NCBI GenBank assembly: GCA_963771655.1
Contig: CAVYUG010000004.1
Span: 62,001-126,000 of the forward strand
Length of the DNA stretch: 64,000 nt
Direction of reading: 5' to 3'
From: JAWVFM01 sp963771655
GTDB taxonomy: Bacteria > Actinomycetota > Thermoleophilia > Solirubrobacterales > 70-9
Part shown: positions 51,648 to 60,829 of the stretch, piece by piece
Layout of the letters: each line of letters begins with the position of its first letter
Position numbering within the stretch: position 1 is the stretch's first letter
Made by a program: the position numbers and the translations under genes
Notes under the pieces: model-generated
Seen by the model: only the letters and a program-made list of their open reading frames with translations
Database searches by the model: none
Told to the model about the DNA's origin: nothing

Positions 51648-53627
51648 CTAACGCCCGGCCGCGAGCGTCCGCCGCCAACCGGTGAGGATCTCGTGGACGG
51701 CGGCAGCGCCGACGATGGGCTCGGCGGGAAGCTGCAGCCGCTCCGGGTGGAGGATGAACGGCCGGGTCTGCTCGCCGCCGAGTCCGCCGTGGAAGCAGAT
51801 GAGCTCCTCGAACGCACAGCCCTCGTCCAGGTCCGGGTCGTAGAAGCTGCCGACCATGATGTCGGCGACGTGCTCGAAGCCGTCCGTCCGCCGCAGGTGG
51901 TCCGCGGCTCCCGGCCCGAACGCGGCGAGCGGGTCCTCGCCATCGACGGCGCCGTCGGCGAGGTATCGCGTGCCTCTCCCGCCCAGAACCGCGGCTCCGC
52001 GCTCCGATGAGCGCACCAATATCCAGCCGACATGCGGGTGGTTGCGGAGGGCGGGCACCAGCTCGGGATGCCGTTCGTCGATCTCCTCGAGCGTCATCCT
52101 TCGGCGCTCCTCCATCAGGTAGACGAGGCCGAGGTTGCCGGAGCCGAGGACCACCGCCTGGCGGTCGGAGACGTCGTTCTTAGGTCGCTTGCGCTCCCTT
52201 CTGCCGGTGGCCTCTCCCATCGCGTGGCCGACCATCGCGCTCTGCTCGTCGCCGCCGGCCAGGCCGGTGACCGCGCCGCCGGCCAGGGAGCGCTCGACCA
52301 GCTCGTCGAGCCCGTAGCCGTTTCGCTGCTTGAACGTCGCCCCCTGGGTCTGGCCGTGGTCGGAGAGGGCAACGATCTCGTAGGGCCGGGGGGCGAAGCG
52401 GCGCGCCCGCTCGATGCGCCCGAACTGCTGGTCGACCTTCCGCAGCGCCTCCAGGGTGTCGGCGCGCTCGAGGCCGGAGTGGTGCGCGACCTCGTCATAG
52501 CTCGAGAACGTCGCGTAGACCGCGGGCCGGCCGCGCATCATGTCGGTGAGCACACCGAAGACGATGAGGTCGCGGACGAACACGCACATCGTCGCGCGCA
52601 GCAGCGGATAGATGCCGCCTCGGTGCCCCCGGGGCCGAACGTCGCGCCGCGCCGCCCGGATCGCCGCGGTCCACTCGAGCGCGACCTCCCAGGCGAACAG
52701 GACCAGCGTCCGGGTGACGTTGAACCCGTTGGCGAGGAAGGCGCGATAGCCGGGGTTGGCCCCCCGCTCGGCGTCCATGCGCGAGACGGTGAGGATGACC
52801 TCGTCGGCCTCGCCCGAGAGCAGGTTGCCGCGGCTGGCGCCTCCATCCACCAGCAGGCCGGCGCCATTGGCGTGCCGGCGCTCGATCTCCGCGCAGTCGG
52901 CCGGAGCCGAGCAGCTCATCAGCCGGCCGGTCTCCTTCTCGACCCAGCGGAAGGCCGGGATGTCCTCGTTCGAGCCGAGCAGGATGCCGGCCTGGCAGGC
53001 GCCGGTTTGCGAGGAGAGATCGGGCTCCCATTCGACGAGGTCGTACCCCTCGTAGGCAACCCATCGGGCCATGTTCGGAGCGCTTCCGTCGCGCATGGCG
53101 TTCCGCAGCACCGGCAGCGCGAGGCCGTCGATCTCGAGGAAGATGATTCCCGGGACGTCGGTTCTCTGCCCGCCGCCCTGACGGCGGGCAACTCGCTTGA
53201 CGACGCGCACGGTGTATTCCTCGTCGTCGTTCGTTCCCGTCATCACCTGGAGGACGATCGACACGGCCGCCATCACGAGCGACGCCGCCAGCGCGCTGCC
53301 GAACGACTTCACGGTGATCAGGCTCGGCAGCACCTCGTCCGCCAACACGAGGATGAGCGCATCGACCATCAGCACGAGGACGAAGCCGAGCGCGAGCATG
53401 AACGGAAGGCGCAACGCCGCGATCATCGGCGGCAGGACCGCGTTCAGGATCGCGATCACCGCCGCCACGACGATCGCGGCGGCGGGGCGATCGAGGTGAA
53501 CCCCCGGGACGAGGCCCGCCGCGACGTACACCGACGCGGCGGAGACGATCCACGCGACGATCAGCCGGAGCGGCCGAAATCTCGGCACCGACGGCTCCCA
53601 AACCGGCTCGGAACCGTATGCGCTCAT
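51648..53627 (-). CDS. Phage-holin-like membrane domain fused to phosphodiesterase/alkaline-phosphatase domain
   Basis: The 659-aa protein joins a four-helix N-terminal membrane domain (residues about 15-135) to an alkaline-phosphatase-superfamily domain. The membrane part has LRLIVAWIVSAASVYVAAGL and AAVIAILNAVLPPMIAALRL, as in PF04020-type holin-like proteins. The catalytic part shows PGIIFLEIDGLALPVLRNAM (metal/nucleophile start) and VALSDHGQTQGATF (metal-binding SDHGQ). Such fusions may act on a phospho-polymer at the membrane. The ATG at 53627 overlaps the stop of the next gene (ATGA), so this gene and the flippase-like gene form an operon. Confidence 0.82.
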   Translation of the reverse strand: MSAYGSEPVWEPSVPRFRPLRLIVAWIVSAASVYVAAGLVPGVHLDRPAAAIVVAAVIAILNAVLPPMIAALRLPFMLALGFVLVLMVDALILVLADEVLPSLITVKSFGSALAASLVMAAVSIVLQVMTGTNDDEEYTVRVVKRVARRQGGGQRTDVPGIIFLEIDGLALPVLRNAMRDGSAPNMARWVAYEGYDLVEWEPDLSSQTGACQAGILLGSNEDIPAFRWVEKETGRLMSCSAPADCAEIERRHANGAGLLVDGGASRGNLLSGEADEVILTVSRMDAERGANPGYRAFLANGFNVTRTLVLFAWEVALEWTAAIRAARRDVRPRGHRGGIYPLLRATMCVFVRDLIVFGVLTDMMRGRPAVYATFSSYDEVAHHSGLERADTLEALRKVDQQFGRIERARRFAPRPYEIVALSDHGQTQGATFKQRNGYGLDELVERSLAGGAVTGLAGGDEQSAMVGHAMGEATGRRERKRPKNDVSDRQAVVLGSGNLGLVYLMEERRRMTLEEIDERHPELVPALRNHPHVGWILVRSSERGAAVLGGRGTRYLADGAVDGEDPLAAFGPGAADHLRRTDGFEHVADIMVGSFYDPDLDEGCAFEELICFHGGLGGEQTRPFILHPERLQLPAEPIVGAAAVHEILTGWRRTLAAGR

Positions 53628-54706
53628 TCCCCGCCTCGACGGGCCCGGCGCTTGGCGGCCCGCTCTTCCTTGATCTCGCGCGTGCGGACCTTCGCGCCTG
53701 CGTAGGAGGTTTGCACCAGCTCCTTGCCGCCGGACCAACCGAACGCCCACGACACCATGACCACGGCGAAGACGACGTCCCAAGCCGAGATGATCAATTG
53801 CTGGGCGACGGAATACGCGGTGGCGTTCGAGGCGCTCGTCGAGCCACGCAGTGCAGCCGTGTTGGCGGCCTGGGTGACACCGACCCCGCCGGGCGTCACC
53901 GACACGGAGTTCGCGACCGAGTTCGACGCCGTCACCGTCGCAACGTTATGGAAGGTGACAGGGATGCCGTACGCGCCGAGGAATACGGCCACGATCCCCA
54001 GCCGCGCGAGATAGCTCCCGAGCTCGGGCAGGGCGACGCTGACCAAGGCCTTGCGCGGCGTGCGCAGCACCGCACCCCCCACCGCGAGCTGGGCGCGCAG
54101 CTTGGCCGCCCGCCTCCAGAAGAGCCGCGCCAGCAGGACGAGTAGGAGGATTGCCCCGATGGCAAACATCGCGACCGCGACGGGGTGGTCCGAGACGACG
54201 CCGAGGTTGACCGAGAGTGAGCTCGAGACGCTGATGAAGAGGTACAGGTAGAGCGCGATGTTGAAGACCGAGAAGGGGATCTTCTGGACGACGAGACCCG
54301 AGAACACGGCCGCGAACGTCGCGCCCGCGATGACCGCGGTGAACATCACGAGCATCACCCAGGTGCCGATGTTCGCCGGGAGGAACGCGTTCATCGCCAC
54401 CGCCGTCGCGTAGGAGGCGAGGACGATCCGGAACGAGACGCCCGCCCGGGGGAAGGCGGCTCGGAGGATCCCGAGCCACGCGAGTGCGGCGAGCGTCGTC
54501 TGAAGCGTCTCGAGCACCACGCCGCCGACCACGGCCGACAGCGGCACCTGCGCGACCTTGTCGAAGAGGGCCCGGATCCAGTCGCTCACCGGAATGCCCA
54601 GGAGGTCGAGGACGTAGAGGACGACGGCGACGCCGGCGATCCATGCGGCGATCCGAACCAGCCGTTGCCAGATCGGGGCGCCGGCCGGTGCGGTCGCGGC
54701 CTCCAC
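53624..54706 (-). CDS. Lysylphosphatidylglycerol-synthase-type/flippase-like membrane protein
   Basis: The 360-aa protein has about eight membrane helices and the conserved blocks of the LPG synthase transmembrane/UPF0104 family: GGVVLETLQTTLAALAWLGI, MNAFLPANIGTWVMLVMFTA, and SVSVTPGGVGVTQAANTAAL. The soluble aminoacyl-transfer domain of MprF is absent, so it is probably a lipid flippase or lipid-linked-sugar transporter. It starts at a GTG at 54706; the longer frame upstream overlaps the divergent MBL gene. A basic C-terminal tail (EERAAKRRARRGGE) ends the protein. The next gene in the operon is the holin/phosphodiesterase fusion. Confidence 0.8.
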   Translation of the reverse strand: MEAATAPAGAPIWQRLVRIAAWIAGVAVVLYVLDLLGIPVSDWIRALFDKVAQVPLSAVVGGVVLETLQTTLAALAWLGILRAAFPRAGVSFRIVLASYATAVAMNAFLPANIGTWVMLVMFTAVIAGATFAAVFSGLVVQKIPFSVFNIALYLYLFISVSSSLSVNLGVVSDHPVAVAMFAIGAILLLVLLARLFWRRAAKLRAQLAVGGAVLRTPRKALVSVALPELGSYLARLGIVAVFLGAYGIPVTFHNVATVTASNSVANSVSVTPGGVGVTQAANTAALRGSTSASNATAYSVAQQLIISAWDVVFAVVMVSWAFGWSGGKELVQTSYAGAKVRTREIKEERAAKRRARRGGE

Positions 54707-54746
54707 AGCACGACGGTATCTGGCGCCGAGCAAATAGTTTCTCCCG

Positions 54747-55563
54747 ATGAACGAGGCCGACAGGGTCCGCTTCATCGGGCACGCGACCGTCGAGATCGAG
54801 CTGTCGGGCGTCGCGCTGCTGACCGATCCGTTCCTGCGCGATCGCGTTGGGCCGCTCGTCCGCATGCCGCCGTCGGTGGACGTCGCTGCGCTCGCCCCCG
54901 ACGCCGTCCTCGTCTCCCACCTCGATCGCGACCACCTCGACCTCCCGTCGCTGCGGAGCCTCGCCGGAAAGCCGCGCCTGATAGTCCCCCGCGGCGGCGC
55001 TGCCTTCGCCCGGCGCCACGGCTTCGAGTCCGTGACCGAGCTCGCCGTCGGCGAGAGCACATCGGTCGGACGGGCTCGAGGTGACGGCCGTGCCGGCCGT
55101 GCACGACGGGCGGCGCGCCCCCTACGGACCCACGGCGGAGCCCGTCGGCTACCTGGTCAACGGCTCGCGCCGGGTCTATTTCGCCGGCGACACGGACCTG
55201 TTCGACGGGATGGCCGAGCTGTCCGACTCCCTCGACCTGGCTCTCGTCCCGATCACCGGCTGGGGGCCGACGCTCGGCGCCGGGCATCTGGACCCGGAGC
55301 GAGCTGCCCGCGCGCTCGCGCTCCTGCGTCCCCGCATGGCGGTCCCGATCCATTGGGGCACGCTTCACCCGCTCGGCCTCGGGCGCTTCATGTCGCACCA
55401 GCTATCCGAGAGCCCGCATGAATTCGCCCGCCACGCTGCCCGCCTCGCGCCGGGCGTCGAGGTGCGCGTGCTCGCGCCAGGCGAATCACTCGCCCTCGCA
55501 ACCTCACCCGGTTCGGGTGACGACAGCGCCGCGCCTAGGGGTAAGAGTTCTCGCGATGGCTGA
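54747..55563 (+). pseudogene. MBL-fold metal-dependent hydrolase (UlaG/NAPE-PLD-like), split by one extra base
   Basis: The first part codes RFIGHATVEIELSGVALLTD and VLVSHLDRDHLDLPSLRSL, where SHLDRDHLD is the zinc site. The frame is lost near GESTSVGRA. The second part, in the next frame, gives TAVPAVHDGRRAPYGPTAEP, RRVYFAGDTDLFDGMAEL (second zinc site) and PIHWGTLHPLGLGRF. Removing a G from GGG at 55072-55074 would rejoin it. Relatives cut lactones or N-acyl-ethanolamine lipids. The 3' end overlaps the start of the next gene by 8 bp, so the two are linked. Confidence 0.8.
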
Positions 55564-57184
55564 GATGGAGCGCCCCGACACCTCCCCTTCGCCCGAGGGC
55601 AGGCCCGGTTCCGCGCCTGAGGCCTCGGCGAGCCCGCCGCCCGAGGGGTCGCCGCCCTCCGACCCACGGCGTCGACACCGCGTCCTGGTGTGGTCGCTCG
55701 TCGTGTTCGCCTCGGTGGTGCTGATCTTCTCGATCGTCGCGAACTGGGTCCAGACCGAGCTGCTCGACAGCGGCCAGGTTGCGACCACCACCGAACAGAT
55801 CCTCGAGGACTCGGACGTACAGCAGCAGCTCAGCATCTTCACGGTCGATCAGCTCTACGCCAACGTCGACGTCCAGGGCGCGATCGAGCAGAAGCTGCCC
55901 AGCTCCGTTCAGGCGTTCGCCGTTCCCATCACGGCGGCAACGAGGCAGCTCGCCACGAACGTGGCGGAGAAGGCGCTCGCCTCGCCTGAGGTTCAAGGCC
56001 TCGTCACCGGCGCCGTCGGCCTGGCGCATCAGCAGTTCGTCAGCCTGATCGAGGACAAGGGCCAGTACGTCTCGACCACCGGCGGAGAGGTCACGCTCGA
56101 ATACGGCAGCGTCGTCGCCGACCTCGCCGCCCGCCTCGGGGTGGACCCGGCGACGATCTCGGAGATCCAGGGCGTCATCCAGCAGTTCTCGGTGGACCTC
56201 AAGCAGCGCCTGAGCACGGCGCAGACCAACATCAAGTCCGCGAGGGCAAGCCTCGCTCAGGTGAAGCAGGGCCAGCTGAGCCCGCAGACGCAGCAGAACC
56301 TCCAGACGCTCAGCAAGAACGCCACCGAGCTCCAGACGGCGGTCGCGAGCCTCGCTCAGAAGATCAAGGGCGTTCAGTCGAAGGTTCCCGCCCAGCTCCA
56401 GAGCAAGCTGTCCGACCTCGAGGGCCGGTTGACCGACCTCAACGGCCGGTTGACGGCACTCGATACCCACATCACCGCCGTGCTCAAGAATCCAAGCCAG
56501 GCGAACATCGTCAAGCTCGATCCCGCGCTCGCCGCCCTCCAGTCACGCGTCACCGCCGTGCTCGACCGCCAGGCCGTGCAGCACCCCGGCGAGCTCGTGC
56601 TGATGAAGTCCAGCCAGCTCGACGGACTTCAGAAGCTCGTCAGTGCGCTTCGCAGCCTCGGCTTCGTGCTGCCGCTGCTGGCGCTCCTGCTCTACCTGGG
56701 CGCCCTCTACCTGGCGAAGGGGTGGCGCCGCCAAGCGCTGATCGCGGCCGGGGGCGGGATCCTGGGGGCGGCGCTGGTCGTCCTGTTGGCGAGGCGCCTG
56801 CTCGGCGGCGCGGTCGTGGACTCCGAGGCGCTCTCCGAGACGGTCAAGCCGGCCATCACGTCGATCTGGGACATCATTTCCGCCGGGCTTCGCCAGCGAG
56901 CGCTGTTCGTCGGAGTCATCGGACTGGCGTTCATCGGCGGAGGCGCGCTAGCGGGGCCCGGCCGCTACGCAATCGCCTCTCGGCGCTTTCTGGCGCCGTC
57001 CCTCCGCGACCATCCGGTCGCGGTCTACGGCGCCGTCGCGGCGCTGTTCCTGCTCTGGCTCTCGTTCATACCCGGGATCAACAACCTCGGCCAGGTCCTG
57101 GTGATCTTCGCGCTCGCGGCCCTGGCCGTGGTCGGCGTCGAGATACTGCGCCGGCAGACGGCGCGGGAGTTCCCGAAGACCTAG
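55556..57184 (+). CDS. Large membrane protein with extracellular coiled-coil domain
   Basis: I do not recognise a named family. The 542-aa protein has a cytoplasmic Pro/Ser-rich start and a first helix (VLVWSLVVFASVVLIFSIVA, about residues 43-62). An outside domain of about 300 residues contains a coiled coil (TAQTNIKSARASLAQVKQGQ and onward). Four to five helices follow at the C-terminus (residues 365-535). Similar 'integral membrane' proteins occur in actinobacteria next to lipid or polymer transport genes. Translation is coupled to the MBL-fold gene (8-bp overlap). Confidence 0.78.
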   Translation: MAEMERPDTSPSPEGRPGSAPEASASPPPEGSPPSDPRRRHRVLVWSLVVFASVVLIFSIVANWVQTELLDSGQVATTTEQILEDSDVQQQLSIFTVDQLYANVDVQGAIEQKLPSSVQAFAVPITAATRQLATNVAEKALASPEVQGLVTGAVGLAHQQFVSLIEDKGQYVSTTGGEVTLEYGSVVADLAARLGVDPATISEIQGVIQQFSVDLKQRLSTAQTNIKSARASLAQVKQGQLSPQTQQNLQTLSKNATELQTAVASLAQKIKGVQSKVPAQLQSKLSDLEGRLTDLNGRLTALDTHITAVLKNPSQANIVKLDPALAALQSRVTAVLDRQAVQHPGELVLMKSSQLDGLQKLVSALRSLGFVLPLLALLLYLGALYLAKGWRRQALIAAGGGILGAALVVLLARRLLGGAVVDSEALSETVKPAITSIWDIISAGLRQRALFVGVIGLAFIGGGALAGPGRYAIASRRFLAPSLRDHPVAVYGAVAALFLLWLSFIPGINNLGQVLVIFALAALAVVGVEILRRQTAREFPKT

Positions 57185-57368
57185 GCCCAGGACCCGAGCG
57201 GGTCGTTGAGCTCAGCGAGCGAAGAGGGGCGTGAGGCCAGCCGGCGGCCGTGTTTCGTCACACCTCGCCGGTCGCGATGCGATATGAAGCCGCATAGCGA
57301 CTACATCTCGCCCCGGCAGCTAACCCGACGGAAGTGAAACGCTGCCAGGTGGGGCCAGACCTAGCGGC

Positions 57369-58628
57369 TCACCCGTCGAGCGCGACGGGAATGTGCATGT
57401 ACTGGTTGAGGAACGTCGAGCTGACGCGCTCGCATTCGCCGTCGAGCTCGATGTGAGGGAAGCGCTCGAGCGTCTCCTCGATCCACAGCTTCAGCTCGAG
57501 GCGGGCGAGCCCGGCGCCGAGGCAGAAGTGCCGTCCGCCGCCGCCGAAGCCCTGATGGGGGTTCGGATGGCGCCGAACGTCGAAAAGATGCGGATCCTCG
57601 AAGGCGGTTGCGTCGCGGTTGCCCGACACGTACCACAGCGCGAGCTTGTCGCCGGCCTTGACCGCCTGGCCCGCGACCTCGGTGTCGCGCGTGGCCGTCC
57701 GGCGCATGTACGCGAACGCCGGGTTGTAGCGGACGAACTCCTCCACGACCTGCTCGAGCGGAACCGCTCCGGAGCGCACGAGCTCCATCTGCTCGGGGTC
57801 GTCGATCAGGTTCTTGATGCCCGAGGTGAAGACAGCGCGCGTGGAGTCGTTGCCGGCGACCATGAGGAGGAAGAAGAACATCAGCACCTCCTCGTGGGAG
57901 AGACGCTCGCCGTCGACCTCGGCCTGGATGATCGCCGTGGTCAGGTCGTCGGTTGGGTTGCGCTCCCGCTCGGTGATCATCGCGTCGACGTACGGGACGA
58001 ACTCGTCGAGCGCCCGTTGGACCTCGCCGAGGTCGGGGACCAACCGCGGGTCCTCGAGCGCGGTGGTGCGGTTGGTCCAGTCGACGAGCCGGTCGGCGTC
58101 CTCTCGGGGCGCCCCCAGCATGTCGCCGATCACCATCGCCGGGACGTAGATGCCGATGTCCTGCACGAGGTCCAACCGCCCATCCGGGTGGGCTTCGAGC
58201 GCCCGGTCGTAGACGAGGTTGATGATCTCCCGCATGCGCTCCGTGTGATCGAGCGCGCGCTTCGGGGTGAAGGCGCGCTGCATCAGCGCCTTCAGCCGAT
58301 CGTGGCGAGGCGGGTCCTGGGTGATCATCATGTTGGCCGCGAGGTCGATCGGGTCCGGCTTGTCTGGGTCGGTCTCGAGCTTGTCGACGAGGATGATGCT
58401 GCGAGCCGAGGAGAAGGTTTCGAAGTCACGGCCCACCTCGGCGATGTCCTCGTAGCGGACGACCGACCAGAAGCCGGACTCCCAGGGGAAGTCCCCGAGC
58501 TCGCTCCAGTGGAGCGGTTCCTCGTTGCGCAGCGTCTCGAAGACGTCGTGCGGCGGGCCCGCTCGCCAGAGCTCGAGATCGCTGATGTCGAGCGACGCGA
58601 GGTCAGTTGGCGGGGTGAGGGTGCTCAC
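57369..58628 (-). CDS. Cytochrome P450 (CYP125/CYP142-like)
   Basis: The 419-aa protein has the heme-binding loop FGGGGRHFCLGAGLARLEL with the Cys ligand near residue 360. The K-helix-like EEFVRYNPAFAYMRRTA is present, as is the start of the substrate-recognition part QDPPRHDRLKALMQRAFTPK. The I-helix reads MVAGNDSTRAVF, with Asp-Ser where most family members have Glu/Asp-Thr. Similar P450s oxidise sterol side chains or terpenoids. No ferredoxin gene is adjacent. It is upstream of the DUF6325 gene on the same strand only at a distance. Confidence 0.9.
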   Translation of the reverse strand: MSTLTPPTDLASLDISDLELWRAGPPHDVFETLRNEEPLHWSELGDFPWESGFWSVVRYEDIAEVGRDFETFSSARSIILVDKLETDPDKPDPIDLAANMMITQDPPRHDRLKALMQRAFTPKRALDHTERMREIINLVYDRALEAHPDGRLDLVQDIGIYVPAMVIGDMLGAPREDADRLVDWTNRTTALEDPRLVPDLGEVQRALDEFVPYVDAMITERERNPTDDLTTAIIQAEVDGERLSHEEVLMFFFLLMVAGNDSTRAVFTSGIKNLIDDPEQMELVRSGAVPLEQVVEEFVRYNPAFAYMRRTATRDTEVAGQAVKAGDKLALWYVSGNRDATAFEDPHLFDVRRHPNPHQGFGGGGRHFCLGAGLARLELKLWIEETLERFPHIELDGECERVSSTFLNQYMHIPVALDG

Positions 58629-58632
58629 GTCG

Positions 58633-59127
58633 TCACCGGCTGGCGGCGCCGATCGCGATCAGGTCCTGGGGATGGACCCAGGCATCGACCAGGGTGTGAC
58701 CGCCCGCATCTGTGATCGCGTCGCGGAGCGGGATCGCCCAGCGATGCTCGAGCAGCGCGATCCCGGCCGACGAGCCCGGCGGGATGTGGTCGGCGACGTA
58801 CCAGGCGTCCTCGCCGTCGAAAAGCGAGCCGTCCTCGCCGGCCGCCGCGCCGGCCGCGGCTCCGGCCTCGGCGCCCTCCTCCCCGTCGGCTCCGAAGCCC
58901 ACCAGCGCGCCCGCGAGAGCACCCATCTCCATCGCCTCATCCTGCGAGAGGTCGCTGAGCTCGACCTTCGCGAGGTTGCCCTCCTCGTCGTGGTGGACGA
59001 ACACCAGGTCGACGAGGCGAACGATGTCGGCGTCGCGCAGACGGCGAAGCTCCTCGAGGATCTTGCCCTCGAACTTCCCGTGCTCGAAACCGACGACGAG
59101 CATCTGTACCGGTCCGAATTCTTCCAT
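58633..59127 (-). CDS. DUF6325/DUF1269-type small protein
   Basis: The 164-aa protein starts EEFGPVQMLVVGFEHGKFEG and has an Ala/Gly-rich glycine-zipper-like middle (GADGEEGAEAGAAAGAAAGE). This pattern is shared with DUF1269/DUF6325 proteins, which have a short membrane-inserting stretch and act in stress or membrane association. A DAWVHPQDLIAIGAAS tail ends it. The stop lies 5 nt upstream of the P450 GTG on the same strand, so they may be co-transcribed. Confidence 0.78.
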   Translation of the reverse strand: MEEFGPVQMLVVGFEHGKFEGKILEELRRLRDADIVRLVDLVFVHHDEEGNLAKVELSDLSQDEAMEMGALAGALVGFGADGEEGAEAGAAAGAAAGEDGSLFDGEDAWYVADHIPPGSSAGIALLEHRWAIPLRDAITDAGGHTLVDAWVHPQDLIAIGAASR

Positions 59128-59158
59128 CTTCGATTCCTCCTGATTCAGGTGAAGCGGC

Positions 59159-59473
59159 CTATGTCCCCGCGAGCAGCTTCTGCTTCTCTGCCTCGAACTG
59201 CTCCTGCGTAAGGACGCCCGAGTCGAGCAGCCCCTTTAGCTTCGTCAGCGCGTCGATCCGGTCGGCCTCGGACATGGCCGGTGCGGCGGGCGCCTGGTCC
59301 GCGGCTGGTGCCTGGGGCTGCGCCTGGCCCTGCCCCCCCTGCAGATCGGAGATCTCCTGATCCTGCGTCGCTTCAGCCTCCTGCTTTCGCTGTATGTGCT
59401 TGCCGGCCATGTAGCCGGCACCGCCGACCATCGCGGCGCGCATCAGCGGTCGTCGTCTTCCGATCAATGGCAT
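59159..59473 (-). CDS. SHOCT-domain protein
   Basis: The 104-aa protein starts MPLIGRRRPLMRAAMVGGAG, a short hydrophobic segment, then a Gln/Ala/Pro-rich linker. It ends with a SHOCT domain (DRIDALTKLKGLLDSGVLTQ followed by EQFEAEKQKLL). SHOCT units often sit at the C-terminus of small membrane-linked proteins and mediate oligomer contacts. GAGGAGG precedes the ATG at 59473. It reads toward the DUF6325 gene. Confidence 0.83.
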   Translation of the reverse strand: MPLIGRRRPLMRAAMVGGAGYMAGKHIQRKQEAEATQDQEISDLQGGQGQAQPQAPAADQAPAAPAMSEADRIDALTKLKGLLDSGVLTQEQFEAEKQKLLAGT

Positions 59474-59667
59474 CGCGGCTCCTCCTCGATTCGGGCAGCA
59501 CGATCCGCTGCACGGACTCATGGAACCGCTCCCGCACCTGTGCCGCATCGTGCGAAACGGGTGAAATCGGAAAGGGGGCCCTATCACCCGAACCGGGCGA
59601 TGCGAACCGGTTCCCCCGCGCCTACTCTCGCCGCGATGAGCCTGGTTCCCAACGAGAGGAGACTGAA

Positions 59668-60048
59668 ATGAGAGGTGTCGGACGAGCGGTCTTCGTGGCC
59701 GTCCTGCTGCTGATCGCAGGCACGCTCAACATCATCTACGGCATCGGCGCAATCAGCGACGCTCACTTCTACACGAGTCAGGGCACCCACTATGTGTTCG
59801 GGAGCCTTCACACGTGGGGCTGGATAACGCTGATCCTCGGCATCTTCGAGCTGACAGCCGGGTTCTCGCTGTTCAGCGGCGGAACCTATGGGCGCGTGAT
59901 GGGAATTGCGGCAGCGAGCCTCGGTGCGATCGGGGCGATCCTCGCCCTCACGGGCCCGAATCCCTGGTGGGCGCTGTGCGTCTTCGCCATCTGCCTGTGG
60001 TGCATCCACGGCCTCGTCGTCTACGGCGAGCCCGAGCGAACGCCGTAG
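59668..60048 (+). CDS. Four-helix membrane protein (DUF7144-like)
   Basis: The 126-aa protein (MRGVGRAVFVAVLLLIAGTL...) has four hydrophobic helices and a conserved-looking FTAGFSLFSGGTYGRVMGIA-type loop (here ELTAGFSLFSGGTYGRVMGI). It ends with WCIHGLVVYGEPERTP. This matches small membrane proteins annotated DUF7144 in actinobacteria; function is unknown. AGAGGAGA precedes the ATG at 59668. A strong 12-bp hairpin follows 20 nt after the stop. Confidence 0.8.
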   Translation: MRGVGRAVFVAVLLLIAGTLNIIYGIGAISDAHFYTSQGTHYVFGSLHTWGWITLILGIFELTAGFSLFSGGTYGRVMGIAAASLGAIGAILALTGPNPWWALCVFAICLWCIHGLVVYGEPERTP

Positions 60049-60067
60049 CGCCCGACTCCCCGACGTA

Positions 60068-60094
60068 CCCCCGCCCGGGTAGCCCGGGCGGGGG
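60068..60094 (+). terminator. Perfect 12-bp hairpin downstream of DUF7144 gene
   Basis: CCCCCGCCCGGG and its complement form a perfect stem at 60068-60079 and 60083-60094 with a 3-nt loop TAG. There is no U-run. The strength and position after a stop codon make it a likely terminator. Confidence 0.6.
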
Positions 60095-60162
60095 CCGTGC
60101 CGTGACGGCCTTCACCTATCAGCAGCGACCTCGTCTCAGTCTTCGTCCTGTCGCTTGTCGCG

Positions 60163-60820
60163 ATGTTCAATCCGACGCTGCTCGCGGCGGTCACCGTGAT
60201 GCTGCTCCTGCCGAACCCGAAGCGCCTGATGCTCGGGTACCTGCTCGGCGCCTACACGACAAGCATCACGCTCGGCCTGGTGATCGTCCACTCGATCCAG
60301 GGGTCGAGCTTCGAGAACACCTCGCGAAACACGATCAGCCCTGCGGAGGACATCGCGGTCGGCCTCATCCTGCTGCTCGTCGCCTATGTCCTCGGGAGCG
60401 GTCGAGATGAGCCGCTGCGCGAGCGGCGGCAGCGGCGGAAGGAGAAGAAATCGAAGGGCAAGGAGCCGAAGGAGCCATGGGTCCAGCGGATCCTCGGCCG
60501 GGGCTCACCTCGGATCACATTCGTCCTCGGCCTCCTGCTGTCGTTTCCGGGAGTGTCGTATCTCGACGCTCTGGACCACATCGCCAAGCTCGATCCCGGG
60601 GTCGTGCCGACCGTCCTGCTCGTCCTCTACTTCTGCCTCATGCAGCAGCTCCTGATCGGGTTTCCGCTCCTCGGATACGTGTTCTCGCCGGAGAAGACGC
60701 AGGACCGCGTCGTCCGGTTCCGCGTCTGGATCGACGCCAATGGCCGCCGTGCTGCCCATCATCGGGGCGTCCGTGCTCGGCAGCCTCGCAATCGTCCGCG
60801 GCGTGGCCACCCTCCTGTAG
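60163..60820 (+). CDS. GAP/Sap-type membrane protein (frameshifted near its end)
   Basis: The protein has the GAP/sulfolipid-addressing layout: NPTLLAAVTVMLLLPNPKRL, GYLLGAYTTSITLGLVIVHS and a charged cytoplasmic loop (RERRQRRKEKKSKGKEPKEP). Further helices follow (FVLGLLLSFPGVSYLDALDH). The last helix (VLPIIGASVLGSLAIVRGVA) is in another frame, so a slip of about one or two bases occurs near 60750. The first ATG in frame is at 60163, but SDLVSVFVLSLVA upstream is in the same frame and looks like part of the protein, so the true start may be a rare codon or another lost base. Confidence 0.75.
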
Positions 60821-60829
60821 ATGACCGGC

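Noticed and set aside
57185..57368. GGCAGC...GCTGCC inverted repeat near 57317-57352 between the membrane-protein gene and the P450 gene
   Set aside because: The arms are 6 bp with a 20-nt loop and no T-run. It may help end transcription of the convergent genes, but it is too weak to call.
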